Part shown: one piece after another, positions 15,230 to 22,796 of the stretch | Position numbering within the stretch: position 1 is the stretch's first letter | Layout of the letters: the number at the start of each line of letters is the position of its first letter | Origin: JAWOHX01 sp046484975 | Lineage (GTDB): Bacteria; Bacillota; Clostridia; DUPQ01 | Assembly (NCBI GenBank): GCA_046484975.1 | Contig: JAWOHX010000066.1 | Span: 1 to 28,411 of the forward strand | Direction of reading: 5' to 3' | Length of the DNA stretch: 28,411 nucleotides | Made by a program: the position numbers and the translations under genes | Notes under the pieces: generated by a model | The model's database searches: none | What the model saw: the letters and a program-made list of their open reading frames with translations, nothing else | What the model was told of the DNA's origin: nothing

Positions 15230-16095
15230 CGGTTTTCCATATCCTTTTTGTAGACAAGGGTCCTGTGGGGATAAGGAATCTCCACGCCTTCCCTGTCGAA
15301 CCGTTCCTTGATGCTCTTGTTCACGTCGCACTTGAGGAGGAATCCATTCAGGGGTGACACGGACCAGGCCCAGGCCCTCAACCTCACAGCAGAATCCTCA
15401 AAGCCGATGAGCCTTACCGGGACTGCTGGGACGCTGGTTTTCTTTTCTTCGTCGGTGCGGTTGTCCAGGAAGTGGACATGCCCTTCCACCTCCTCCCGGA
15501 TGATGGCCATTGCCTTGTCCACGTCCGAATCGTAACTGATGTCAAAATCGATGAGGCTGCAGACCTTCTCCTCAACCAGGTTGGCATTCTCGATCATCTC
15601 CTTGTTCGCCATGGAATTGGGGACGATGATGCGTTTGTTCTCAAAGGTCCTGATGACTGTGTGGCGGAAGGTGATGTCCTCCACGATCCCAATGCAGTTT
15701 TTGTCGATGAAGCTGATCCTGTCCCCCACCCGGAAAGGCTTGAATACGATGATGAAGAACCCGCTGATGATGTTGGAAAACGTCTCCTGGGAAGCGAATC
15801 CGATGATCAGGGCCAATATGCCTGAGCCTGCGAAAATGGCACCGGCATAATCCCGGAACCCTGGTATGGAGGCCAGGATGGCCACCCCTGCCAGAAAATA
15901 CACCAACCCGTTGACCATGTACTTGATGACCATCAGGCGGGAGTCCGCCTGCTTGAGGACAGCAAGTTTCCGTTCCATGTATCTGCGCAAGGCCAGCCTG
16001 AGCAGGATAACTGCAAGAAGAATGACAAGGATCTGAACGATGGGCAGAATCACTTGCCTTACGAGCGGCATCTCCAATATTTCGTTGATGTTCAT
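15226..16095 (-). CDS. MscS-family small-conductance mechanosensitive channel
   Basis: 289 residues, close to E. coli MscS (286). Three membrane helices are visible (about 12-35, 57-77 and 84-117); the third is the Gly/Ala-rich pore helix AGAIFAGSGILALIIGFASQ running to NIISGFFIIVFKPFRVGD, the family signature. A beta domain and a C-terminal alpha/beta domain (to residue 280) follow. It releases solutes when the membrane is stretched after osmotic downshift. ATG 16093-16095 overlaps the stop codon of the glycosidase-like gene as ATGA, so it is translationally coupled to it. It lacks a promoter of its own, which ties the channel to carbohydrate enzymes. Confidence 0.94.
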   Translation of the reverse strand: MNINEILEMPLVRQVILPIVQILVILLAVILLRLALRRYMERKLAVLKQADSRLMVIKYMVNGLVYFLAGVAILASIPGFRDYAGAIFAGSGILALIIGFASQETFSNIISGFFIIVFKPFRVGDRISFIDKNCIGIVEDITFRHTVIRTFENKRIIVPNSMANKEMIENANLVEEKVCSLIDFDISYDSDVDKAMAIIREEVEGHVHFLDNRTDEEKKTSVPAVPVRLIGFEDSAVRLRAWAWSVSPLNGFLLKCDVNKSIKERFDREGVEIPYPHRTLVYKKDMENR

Positions 16096-17465
16096 TCCGG
16101 GCTCCTTTCCACTTCAATCCGGATTGCAATGTCTCCTTTTGCCTGCCGGGAGACGATCCCTTCCCCCGGGGTGCCGGCACTTTCGCATTCCGTGATCTGC
16201 AGGTCGATGACTGCGCCACGGTAAAGGATGCCCTGGATCCTGATGTCCCGCATGCCTTTTGGCAGCCTGGGGGAAAACACCAGGGAATCCTCCGTATGCC
16301 GCATGCCGGCGATGGAATACAGGACCATGGACAGGAAACCGGTGGCGTTCCATGTCTGGCGCCTGCAGGATCTGGTCACCGCCATGGGCTTGTCCCTGAA
16401 ATAGTATTCCTGCAGCCCTCCGTAAGGAAGGCCGGTGTCCGGATGGTAAATCTCATAAAACTGGCCGTCCCGTGCTGCATTGCGGGCCAGGGTGAAAAAT
16501 TCAAAGGCGAACCGCTCCCACAGGTTCCTGCGGGCCAGCTCATTGGCGTAGAAGCACTGGATGAACGGCCACACCGTGCCGCTGTGCCTGCCCACATCAG
16601 TGCCTTTTGCATACCGTGCATAGGAAGGATGCACGCAGGGAATCCCATTGGGCGAGACATGGACATGGTCAAGGACTGTGTCAGGAAGGATGCAAAACTT
16701 CAGGCCCAGGGCGACTCCCAACCCTTCCTGCTCATAAAAATCACCGTATTTTCCCGTCAGGTACTTCAGCCTGCCCCCGTCGAGGAAATTGTCCCGGATG
16801 GCTTTTTCCAGGCGCAGCCTCTTTTCCATGAACTCCTCCCTGCCGGTATGCTCATGGAGGAACCGGTAAGCATCGGCATATACACAATTGGTGGATAAGG
16901 CATGCATGGGCATGCCCTGGCCCACCGGGATCTTTTTCCCGGGATGCGCCCTGGTGAAATCCAGGATGAACCCTGATTTCCCCGCATCCCCGTATTCCGG
17001 CGGATAGGCCGACACCCCGTCCCCGTAAACCGCCGGCCCACGGAACAGCCCGTAATCCATGCTGTATTCGGTTTCTTCAAAAAAGAGAAGGGAATTTTCC
17101 ACGGCCTCCAGGGCAAGGCTCAGGAACCCTTCGTCCCCGGTGGCCTGGACATAGCGCTGTGCACCCAGTGCGAAAATGATGCTGTCCCAATACTGGCCTC
17201 CGATATATGTCTTGCCATCCTCTCGTTTCTCCATCACGGACAGAAGGGTATCCCTGGAGACCTCCCGTTGGTCATAGCAGAGGCAGTTGTACACATTGAT
17301 GGAAGCGTCACGGGTCCAGGGAGTGTCATAGTCCCCTCCTGCCATGATGACGGGCCTTGGCGTCTCCAACAATCCGCTCCGGTGTTCCCTGATGTTGGAT
17401 TGGATGTCCGAGAGCGCAATGCGGCAGGCCTCATGGACGACGGGATGACTGGTGGTGATTCTCAT
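16092..17465 (-). CDS. (alpha/alpha)6-barrel glycosidase-like protein (GH63/debranching type)
   Basis: 457 residues, no signal peptide, so cytoplasmic. GGDYDTPWTRDASINVYN (43-60) with the WTRD motif and GGQYWDSIIFALGAQRYV (89-106) are typical of six-hairpin glycosidases such as GH63, GH37 and amylo-1,6-glucosidase-like enzymes. The late GRHSGTVWPFIQCFYANELA region matches the second half of the barrel and NATGFLSMVLYSIAGM its end. In such enzymes an Asp and a Glu act as acid and base; Asp52 of WTRD is a candidate. ATG 17465 has GAGGAGG 5 bases before it; the frame continues to 17582 inside the preceding gene. It follows that gene by 10 bases and is coupled to the MscS gene. The sugar substrate cannot be told. 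Confidence 0.75.
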   Translation of the reverse strand: MRITTSHPVVHEACRIALSDIQSNIREHRSGLLETPRPVIMAGGDYDTPWTRDASINVYNCLCYDQREVSRDTLLSVMEKREDGKTYIGGQYWDSIIFALGAQRYVQATGDEGFLSLALEAVENSLLFFEETEYSMDYGLFRGPAVYGDGVSAYPPEYGDAGKSGFILDFTRAHPGKKIPVGQGMPMHALSTNCVYADAYRFLHEHTGREEFMEKRLRLEKAIRDNFLDGGRLKYLTGKYGDFYEQEGLGVALGLKFCILPDTVLDHVHVSPNGIPCVHPSYARYAKGTDVGRHSGTVWPFIQCFYANELARRNLWERFAFEFFTLARNAARDGQFYEIYHPDTGLPYGGLQEYYFRDKPMAVTRSCRRQTWNATGFLSMVLYSIAGMRHTEDSLVFSPRLPKGMRDIRIQGILYRGAVIDLQITECESAGTPGEGIVSRQAKGDIAIRIEVERSPE

Positions 17466-17475
17466 TGGTTCCTCC

Positions 17476-19656
17476 TCATTTCTTCTCCGCGCGGTACAGG
17501 CCCGGCGTTTTCGTCTTTTGGATGATGTGGCCTTCGATGACAGGGAGCGCCCTGTCCAATCCCCCGCCCCGGACCAGGACATCGAAGGATGTGATCCCTT
17601 CCAGGGTGATGACCGAGAGGATTGCCGTGTCCCCTTCGAATGCCAGTTCCCGTACCGCCATCCCGTCGATGCCGACGGCTTTTTTGTTTTGGAGATCGAT
17701 GAACAGGTCCTTGTACCTTTTCTTCATCTCCCAGGCGGTGACCAGTGCGCTGCCCGTTCCCCAATGGAACCCCGATTGATAATTTCTGGAATCCTGGCCT
17801 CCATGCCCATGGTTCTCGGCGCTTCCCCCGTGTACCTCGAAATACATGCCCGTCCCCATGTGGTTCATGGGACAGACTTCCTTGTTCTCACGTATGGCCA
17901 TGAGGGCGAAGGACGCCCGTGTGGCAGCCACCGCCCGTTCCAGGTAGGTGAAGTCCCCGGTGGCTTCATAGAAATCAGCCAGGGTCACGGCGAACTGGGC
18001 TTGCCTTGCATCATTCCATTCCCCGTCGGTATTCATCACGCCGAATCCACCGAAGGCATGGTGGGAGAGATACGGGGGGTTCCACACCTGCTGGTACATG
18101 CAGAGCAAATCCATGCAGAACATGGCGTTTTCCAGAGTTGCGGCCTTGCCTGTCAGGACATGGAGGGTCCGTAAAAACCCGGCACACCATTGCATGGCCA
18201 GGGTGTTCTGGGGGTACAGGCAGGTTTGTCCGTCATAAAAGTCCAGGGGTTTTTTGGAGCAGGAATAGTATAGCTCGAAATCCTGGAACAGCTGAGCCGG
18301 GATCAATGTCCCCATCAAGTGGGCGGCACCCTTTTCCAATGCGCTCATGACCTGCTTTCTTTCAACCGGGGCAAGGTTTCCGGATGCGGCCTCCTCTGCC
18401 AGAAACCACAGGGGCATGGCCCCGCAGGCTTTGTCATTGAGCCTCGGGTCAGGGAGGAAGGTCTCCCGATGGACCCAGCAAGGGAATCCACCGGTGGGGT
18501 TCTGGTGGTCCAGCAGGAACCCCCGGAAACCGGCCAGCATTTTCTCCGCCCCGCGGACAAAACGGCCACCGGCTATGAATTTCCTGAGCCACAGGCAGGT
18601 CCAGGCGCAATCCACCAGGGAATAAAGGTTCTCCCCTCCGCCGTGTTCCCGGGAGGACAGGACCCATCCCCCGTCACGGGGGGCGTAGATGGTGGGGAAA
18701 ATCCCCTTCCTGCGGGGCGCATTCACGATGAGGGAGGCAATGGACATGGCTTTCCTTCTCCATTCCTCCCTGTCGAGGAGTGTCCCGAATTCATATAGTT
18801 CCAGTGCGGTCCGCATGTTGTTGAACCAGGCATGGAACCACAGGTCGTTCTTGTACTCCCTGCCACCGATGACCCCGTCTTCGTCCCTGAAGGTGGTGAG
18901 CATGATGCCTCCGGAATCCTTCCTGGGACCTTGCTGCCACAGGTATCGGAGTGCCATGGCATTTCCATAGAATGCATATTTTGAAAAAGGCACCGTCTGT
19001 GGAGTGACATCCCTCAGGTATTCTCCTGCATTCTGGTGCCAGATGAACCGGCTGACGGTCTTGAGGAACCCCTTTCCGTCCATGTCCGAACAGGTGATGA
19101 CATAGAGGGAGAATCCTTTTCCCTGTCCGGTTGCTGTGAACTCCTCCCCGGTGGGGGCATAGTAGACATGCCCCGAAGGCCTTGTGGGCATGATCCCGTA
19201 CTCCAGCCGCGGGGGGCCTGAATAATCCATGGACAGGTATCTTGGGGTGATCCTCCGGTCCCGGATGTCGTCCAGGTCCGGGACCAACGCTCCGCAGAAA
19301 CCATCCACGGTGGCCATGCAGGCAGGGGAACGGAACACATGGTCCGATGCCACATCCCCTTTTTCATGACAGATGTTGGGAATCCAGTGGAAAGCTTCCC
19401 GCGCCTTTTCCCAGAGCTCCTCCCTGTCAGGAAGGAACCGGAAGGAGAGGGCGATCTTCTTCATGGAGGCCTTCCTCTCCGGCCTAAACCGGAAGGTGAT
19501 CTTCTTGACGGCAAGCATTTCCGTTCCCGGGAAGATCAGGTCGACATCCTCGGGCAGGATCTCAATCTCTCCCGCCTGGTTGCTTTCCGGCTCCAGAAGA
19601 ATCCCGTCCTCGTTGAGCGAGAGTATCCCCTTTTCATCCTTGTAAATGATATCCAT
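17476..19656 (-). CDS. Large cytoplasmic protein of unknown function, probable helical-barrel carbohydrate enzyme
   Basis: 726 residues; I do not recognise a named family. There is no signal peptide or membrane segment. The first 200 residues look beta-rich (a possible N-terminal sandwich domain), followed by many repeats of the helical-hairpin type, with Trp-rich stretches such as NDLWFHAWFNNMRTALELYE, YSLVDCAWTCLWLRKFI and GGFGVMNTDGEWNDARQAQF, as seen in (alpha/alpha)6 glycosidases. NHGHGGQDSRNYQSGFHWGT near residue 640 is a His/Gly-rich block that may line an active site. ATG 19656 was chosen because AAGGAG lies 7 bases before it; ATGs at 19677 and 19662 are less well placed. It is the first gene before the glycosidase-like protein and MscS, so both enzymes may act on one glycan or glycoside. 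Confidence 0.7.
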   Translation of the reverse strand: MDIIYKDEKGILSLNEDGILLEPESNQAGEIEILPEDVDLIFPGTEMLAVKKITFRFRPERKASMKKIALSFRFLPDREELWEKAREAFHWIPNICHEKGDVASDHVFRSPACMATVDGFCGALVPDLDDIRDRRITPRYLSMDYSGPPRLEYGIMPTRPSGHVYYAPTGEEFTATGQGKGFSLYVITCSDMDGKGFLKTVSRFIWHQNAGEYLRDVTPQTVPFSKYAFYGNAMALRYLWQQGPRKDSGGIMLTTFRDEDGVIGGREYKNDLWFHAWFNNMRTALELYEFGTLLDREEWRRKAMSIASLIVNAPRRKGIFPTIYAPRDGGWVLSSREHGGGENLYSLVDCAWTCLWLRKFIAGGRFVRGAEKMLAGFRGFLLDHQNPTGGFPCWVHRETFLPDPRLNDKACGAMPLWFLAEEAASGNLAPVERKQVMSALEKGAAHLMGTLIPAQLFQDFELYYSCSKKPLDFYDGQTCLYPQNTLAMQWCAGFLRTLHVLTGKAATLENAMFCMDLLCMYQQVWNPPYLSHHAFGGFGVMNTDGEWNDARQAQFAVTLADFYEATGDFTYLERAVAATRASFALMAIRENKEVCPMNHMGTGMYFEVHGGSAENHGHGGQDSRNYQSGFHWGTGSALVTAWEMKKRYKDLFIDLQNKKAVGIDGMAVRELAFEGDTAILSVITLEGITSFDVLVRGGGLDRALPVIEGHIIQKTKTPGLYRAEKK

Positions 19657-19690
19657 GGCCATTCTCCTTGCATTCATCCCCTTTACCGCT

Positions 19691-19696
19691 ATTATA
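19691..19696 (-). promoter_or_regulatory. -10 box for the three-gene glycosidase/MscS unit
   Basis: TATAAT on the minus strand, about 35 bases before ATG 19656. The -35 region 17 bases upstream (TTTCGT) is poor, so an activator may be needed. It is the only good -10 in the 160-base divergent gap. Confidence 0.45.
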
Positions 19697-19743
19697 CCCG
19701 ATGGTTGAAAAAAACGAAAGGCGGCGGAATCTTGCGGATTCCA

Positions 19744-19772
19744 TTTACAACCTTCCCGTTTCTATGTATACT
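19744..19772 (+). promoter_or_regulatory. Sigma-A promoter of the YchF-like gene
   Basis: TTTACA (19744-19749) and TATACT (19767-19772) on the plus strand are 17 bases apart. The start is expected near 19779, leaving a leader of about 40 bases. Confidence 0.7.
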
Positions 19773-19782
19773 TTCGGAGGAT

Positions 19783-19798
19783 GTGGCCAACAGGCCAC
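19783..19798 (+). repeat. Perfect inverted repeat at the 5' end of the YchF-like mRNA
   Basis: GTGGCC (19783-19788) and GGCCAC (19793-19798) surround AACA. It begins about 4 bases after the predicted start site, so it is either an operator or a stable 5' hairpin in the leader, ahead of the ribosome binding region. Confidence 0.55.
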
Positions 19799-19819
19799 GC
19801 AGAAGGCGGTACAAGTTTC

Positions 19820-20887
19820 ATGAAAATCGGGCTCATCGGACTCCCCTCAGTGGGAAAAACCACATTCTTTCGTCTTTTGACACAAGCCGGGGAGAACCTG
19901 GCGGACCGGCCCAGAAACCAGGCGGGTCTTGGTTGCGCCCGGGTTCCAGATGTGCGCATCGATTACCTGTCGGGGATTTATGCGCCAAAGAAAACCACCT
20001 ATGCAACCATGGAGGTGACTGACATACAGGGTATCCTGCCGGGTTCCGGTTCCTATCATTTCCTGGAGGCCGTCCGGGAAGCGGATGCACTGGTACACGT
20101 GGTCCGGGTATTCAAGGATGACACCATCGTTCATTATCAGGCAGGGATCCATCCCCTGAAGGACATGGAGACGGTGAACCTGGAGCTGTTGTTCGCCGAT
20201 CTCTCGGTCATCGAGAACAGGATGGGACGGATTGAAGCCGGCAGGAAGATGACAAAGGATTCCGCCAGGGAACTTGAGGTTCTGAAGAAATGCAGGGAAT
20301 GCCTGGAGGCCGGGAAGCCCCTCAACAGCCTGGACCTGGATGAAACCGAGAACATCCACATCAAAAGCTTCGACTTTCTCACCGAAAGGCCCATGGTCCT
20401 GCTGATGAACCTGGATGAGGACCAGTTTTCAACAGGTGATTACAATGGGAAGCGGGATATCCTGGAATATGCCGCTCACCGTGGAATCCCTCTCATTGAA
20501 GTCTGTGCCAAGACAGAACTGGAAATCTCCCTTCTGGATGTACAGGATCGCACATTGTTCATGGAGGAGATGAAAATCACCGAGAGCGGGCTGGACAAGC
20601 TGGCAACCACCCTGTACGGACTCCTCGGTTTGATTTCCTTCATCACGGTGGGCGCCGATGAGGTGCGGGCATGGCCTGTCCGAAAAGGCATCAACGCAAA
20701 AGCCGCCGGAGGAAAGATCCATTCGGACATCGACCGGGGCTTCATCAGGGCGGAAGTGGTGAAATATGCGGATTACATCGCCCTCGGCGGCATGCAGAAG
20801 GTCAAGGAAAAGGGCCTGTTCCGGCTGGAAGGGAAAGACGCCGTCATAGAGGACGGCGACATCGTCAATTTCCGCTTCAATGTGTGA
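19820..20887 (+). CDS. YchF-like P-loop NTPase with C-terminal TGS domain (divergent paralogue)
   Basis: 355 residues, near the 363 of E. coli YchF, an Obg-related ATPase that binds ribosomes and acts in stress. G1 is GLPSVGKTT (7-15); NLDE (197-200) keeps the N-x-x-E form that gives YchF its ATP preference. The TGS domain (about 270-353) is well kept: FITVGADEVRAWPVRKG then GKIHSDIDRGFIRAEVV. The switch region differs: DIQGILPGSGSYHFLEAV (68-85) stands where YchF has DIAGLVKGAS and GEGLGN, so the hydrolysis loop is changed. I take it as a second, divergent YchF found in some anaerobes. ATG 19820 is preferred; ATG 19781 would sit at the transcript start and touch GGAGG. It ends 6 bases from the convergent DUF438 gene. 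Confidence 0.88.
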   Translation: MKIGLIGLPSVGKTTFFRLLTQAGENLADRPRNQAGLGCARVPDVRIDYLSGIYAPKKTTYATMEVTDIQGILPGSGSYHFLEAVREADALVHVVRVFKDDTIVHYQAGIHPLKDMETVNLELLFADLSVIENRMGRIEAGRKMTKDSARELEVLKKCRECLEAGKPLNSLDLDETENIHIKSFDFLTERPMVLLMNLDEDQFSTGDYNGKRDILEYAAHRGIPLIEVCAKTELEISLLDVQDRTLFMEEMKITESGLDKLATTLYGLLGLISFITVGADEVRAWPVRKGINAKAAGGKIHSDIDRGFIRAEVVKYADYIALGGMQKVKEKGLFRLEGKDAVIEDGDIVNFRFNV

Positions 20888-20893
20888 ACCGGA

Positions 20894-22111
20894 TTATTCG
20901 GACAGAAGCCTTTTCTCCCCGGTCAATTCCCTGATGGGGCTGATGTCCTGGGTCACTTCCAGGCTTCCCATGTACTCCCCGTTTTTCCCTCTGACGGCAA
21001 AATAGCGGATATATACAAATTTTTCACCCATCCTGATCCAGAAATCCTCATGGTCCTTTTTCCCTGTCTGAAAATCCTGGATCAGCTTCTCCACCACATG
21101 CATGCTGGCAGGGGGATGGCAATTCACCACATTCCTTCCGATGATGGCTTTGGTCCGTGGGAAAATCCTTCCCCCGGCCTCGGAAAAATACCTGACGGTA
21201 TTGTCCTTGTCGATGAAGGTGACATCAACAGGCAGGTGGTTGAAGATCATTCCGATTTCCTCCACTGAAAGCACACCTGTGTCGAAGCGGATGTCCCCCC
21301 CCAAAACCGCCTGTGCGGGTTCTTCTGCGGGAGAAGAAGGCCCGGTGATCCATGCCCCCGGGGGATCGATGAGACAAAAGCCGATGCCTCCGCTTTCAGA
21401 AGCCATGCCCTCCCATTCTTTCTGCTCCAGTGTCTCCAGGGCCATGGGAAAGAGGATGTTCTCCTCTTTGAATATCATCTCCCGTACACCTGCAAGGGCC
21501 TTGTCAACCTTTTCCTTCGCCTCCATGGGTTTTCCGTTGTAATCCACCAGCGCCTTCCTGGCTTCTCTGACCTGCGCCCTGATCTCATCCTGCACACCCC
21601 ACATCACCTTGGGAGGGGCTGTGACACCGTGTTTCTCCAGGTAAGGAAACAACAAAATCTCCTTGCGGCTGTAGTGCTTTTCAAGCTCCATGAGCCTGTC
21701 CAGGCCCCTGATGAGCCTGTGTATATTGGCCGTGACGGGATTTTGCCTGAATGCTTCCAGGGCAGGTTCCAGAAGGGTTTCCATGAGCGCCTCCATTGCC
21801 CTGTTCTCCATCATAAAGACTTGCACCGGGTGTCCCGGGACATCCCCCGGACCTGGTCCTTTGTGGATGTCCTCGATGGATCCCTTGAACACCTGGGCAT
21901 GCACGTCGCACAGCCGCTGGATCTCACTCACTGGCATTCCTTCCCGGACGAGGGCCTGTTCCATTTCTGCAATCTCCGAAGGGCTGATCCCCTCGATGAG
22001 CCGGGAGAATTCCTCTTTGACATTATCCACGCCTGCACCCTCATGGAGCCTGAGAATCAGTTCCTTTAGGATTCCCTGCCTGTGCTCCCTGTTATTGATC
22101 AATTCACTCAT
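20894..22111 (-). CDS. DUF438-hemerythrin-PAS sensor protein
   Basis: 405 residues with three parts. Residues 1-85 are DUF438 (starts MSELINNREHRQGILKELIL). About 90-230 is a hemerythrin-like HHE domain: His94 in PGHPVQ, His146 in EKHYSRKEILLFPYLEKHG with Glu151 and His161, and EENILFP (217-223), ligands for a di-iron site. About 285-395 is a PAS domain (VDVTFIDKDNTVRYFSEAGG, then GSLEVTQDIS). No output domain such as a kinase is present, so it is probably a sensor or iron-sulfur/NO-stress protein akin to the ScdA/YtfE group rather than a classical signal protein. I chose ATG 22111; ATG 22120 overlaps the preceding stop codon as ATGA and is also possible. It is last of a three-gene operon. 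Confidence 0.9.
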   Translation of the reverse strand: MSELINNREHRQGILKELILRLHEGAGVDNVKEEFSRLIEGISPSEIAEMEQALVREGMPVSEIQRLCDVHAQVFKGSIEDIHKGPGPGDVPGHPVQVFMMENRAMEALMETLLEPALEAFRQNPVTANIHRLIRGLDRLMELEKHYSRKEILLFPYLEKHGVTAPPKVMWGVQDEIRAQVREARKALVDYNGKPMEAKEKVDKALAGVREMIFKEENILFPMALETLEQKEWEGMASESGGIGFCLIDPPGAWITGPSSPAEEPAQAVLGGDIRFDTGVLSVEEIGMIFNHLPVDVTFIDKDNTVRYFSEAGGRIFPRTKAIIGRNVVNCHPPASMHVVEKLIQDFQTGKKDHEDFWIRMGEKFVYIRYFAVRGKNGEYMGSLEVTQDISPIRELTGEKRLLSE

Positions 22112-22116
22112 TTTGC

Positions 22117-22344
22117 TCATCCTTCCTTTATGGAGTATCCCTTTCCCAATATTTTTCTTCGGATCTCTCCCAAGTCCAGTCCTTTCATCCGCGCTCCCTT
22201 GGGAATGGTCATCACCCTTCCCACCGTATGAAGCATACCCGGATCGGTAATGCCGGTGAAACCAAGTTCCTTCATCAGGTCGAGGATTTCCGGGTCCTCT
22301 GCACACAGCTCATAGACCGTTTTCCCAAGGTCCACCTGCTTCAT
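22117..22344 (-). CDS. DUF1858-domain small protein
   Basis: 75 residues. It matches DUF1858: VDLGKTVYELCAEDPEILDLMKELGF, then ITDPGMLHTVGRVMTIPKGA. The same domain forms the N-terminus of ScdA-type iron-sulfur repair proteins and is often next to hemerythrin/DUF438 proteins, as here. GGAGG lies 8 bases before ATG 22344. It stands between the cupin gene (13 bases away) and the DUF438 gene (5 bases or an ATGA overlap). One Cys (in LCAEDPE) is present. Its own biochemistry is unknown; the context suggests a partner of the hemerythrin protein. Confidence 0.88.
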   Translation of the reverse strand: MKQVDLGKTVYELCAEDPEILDLMKELGFTGITDPGMLHTVGRVMTIPKGARMKGLDLGEIRRKILGKGYSIKEG

Positions 22345-22357
22345 GTTGCGATCCTCC

Positions 22358-22687
22358 CTATTTCTTTGAATAGGTCATGGGATGGGGGGCCTTGATGACG
22401 AACAATTCCAGCCGTTCCTTGTTCCTGTTGGTTGCGTTCATTTTCTTGTGGTATGGGATGTTCAGGATTTCCCCTTTCACATAAGACCTCTCCTCCCCGT
22501 CATCCAGGCTGATGTTCAACACCCCCTGCGCCACAATCATGTAGATGTTGGCGTTGGTAAAATGCACGGGAAGGCTTTCCCCTTGCGGGAGACCCATATG
22601 GTTCAGGTGGATGTGTTCGTCATCGATGATTTTCTCGAGCACCTTTTCATTTGTCAGCGTGTAGTGGTACAATTTCTCTTCCATCAT
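22358..22687 (-). CDS. Small cupin-domain protein
   Basis: 109 residues, one cupin barrel: PVHFTNANIYMIVAQGVLNISLDD is motif 1-like and GEILNIPYHKKMNATNRNKERLELFVI motif 2-like. The usual metal ligands are reduced: His is seen in PVHFTN and PYHKK, but not the full HxH(x)E set, so metal binding is uncertain. First gene of the cupin-DUF1858-DUF438 operon, with GGAGGG 5 bases before ATG 22687; the frame runs to 22744 across the promoter, so the longer start is unlikely. Cupins of this type occur next to redox or NO-stress genes; the function here is not known. Confidence 0.82.
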   Translation of the reverse strand: MMEEKLYHYTLTNEKVLEKIIDDEHIHLNHMGLPQGESLPVHFTNANIYMIVAQGVLNISLDDGEERSYVKGEILNIPYHKKMNATNRNKERLELFVIKAPHPMTYSKK

Positions 22688-22718
22688 CTTTCCCTCCGTT
22701 TTTCTGCTCTCTGAATGG

Positions 22719-22760
22719 AATATACCGCATTGCAGAAAAATCATCGGTAACGGATGTTAC
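22719..22760 (-). promoter_or_regulatory. CRP/FNR-type activator site and -10 box of the cupin-DUF1858-DUF438 operon
   Basis: GTAAC (22747-22751) and GTTAC (22756-22760) form a perfect palindrome around GGAT. A -10 box TATATT lies at 22719-22724 on the minus strand with no usable -35 box. With a start near 22712 the palindrome is centred at about -41.5, the class II activator position of CRP/FNR proteins. From memory the HcpR subgroup (nitric oxide/nitrite response) binds GTAAC-N4-GTTAC-like sites in Clostridia. Confidence 0.65.
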
Positions 22761-22774
22761 ATAATGGTGGACAT

Positions 22775-22796
22775 GTGGAAGTTTCCCCTATTCCAC
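22775..22796 (-). terminator. Hairpin at the glmS stop codon, possible weak terminator
   Basis: GTGGAA and TTCCAC arms of 6 bases (22775-22780, 22791-22796) enclose a 10-base loop that includes the glmS stop codon. No T-run follows on the minus strand, so termination may be partial, letting some transcript read into the cupin operon. Confidence 0.35.

Noticed and set aside
22112..22306. Longer DUF438 protein starting at 22306
   Set aside because: The extension overlaps the DUF1858 gene in another frame and has no family match; DUF438 proteins begin at the MSELINNRE motif.
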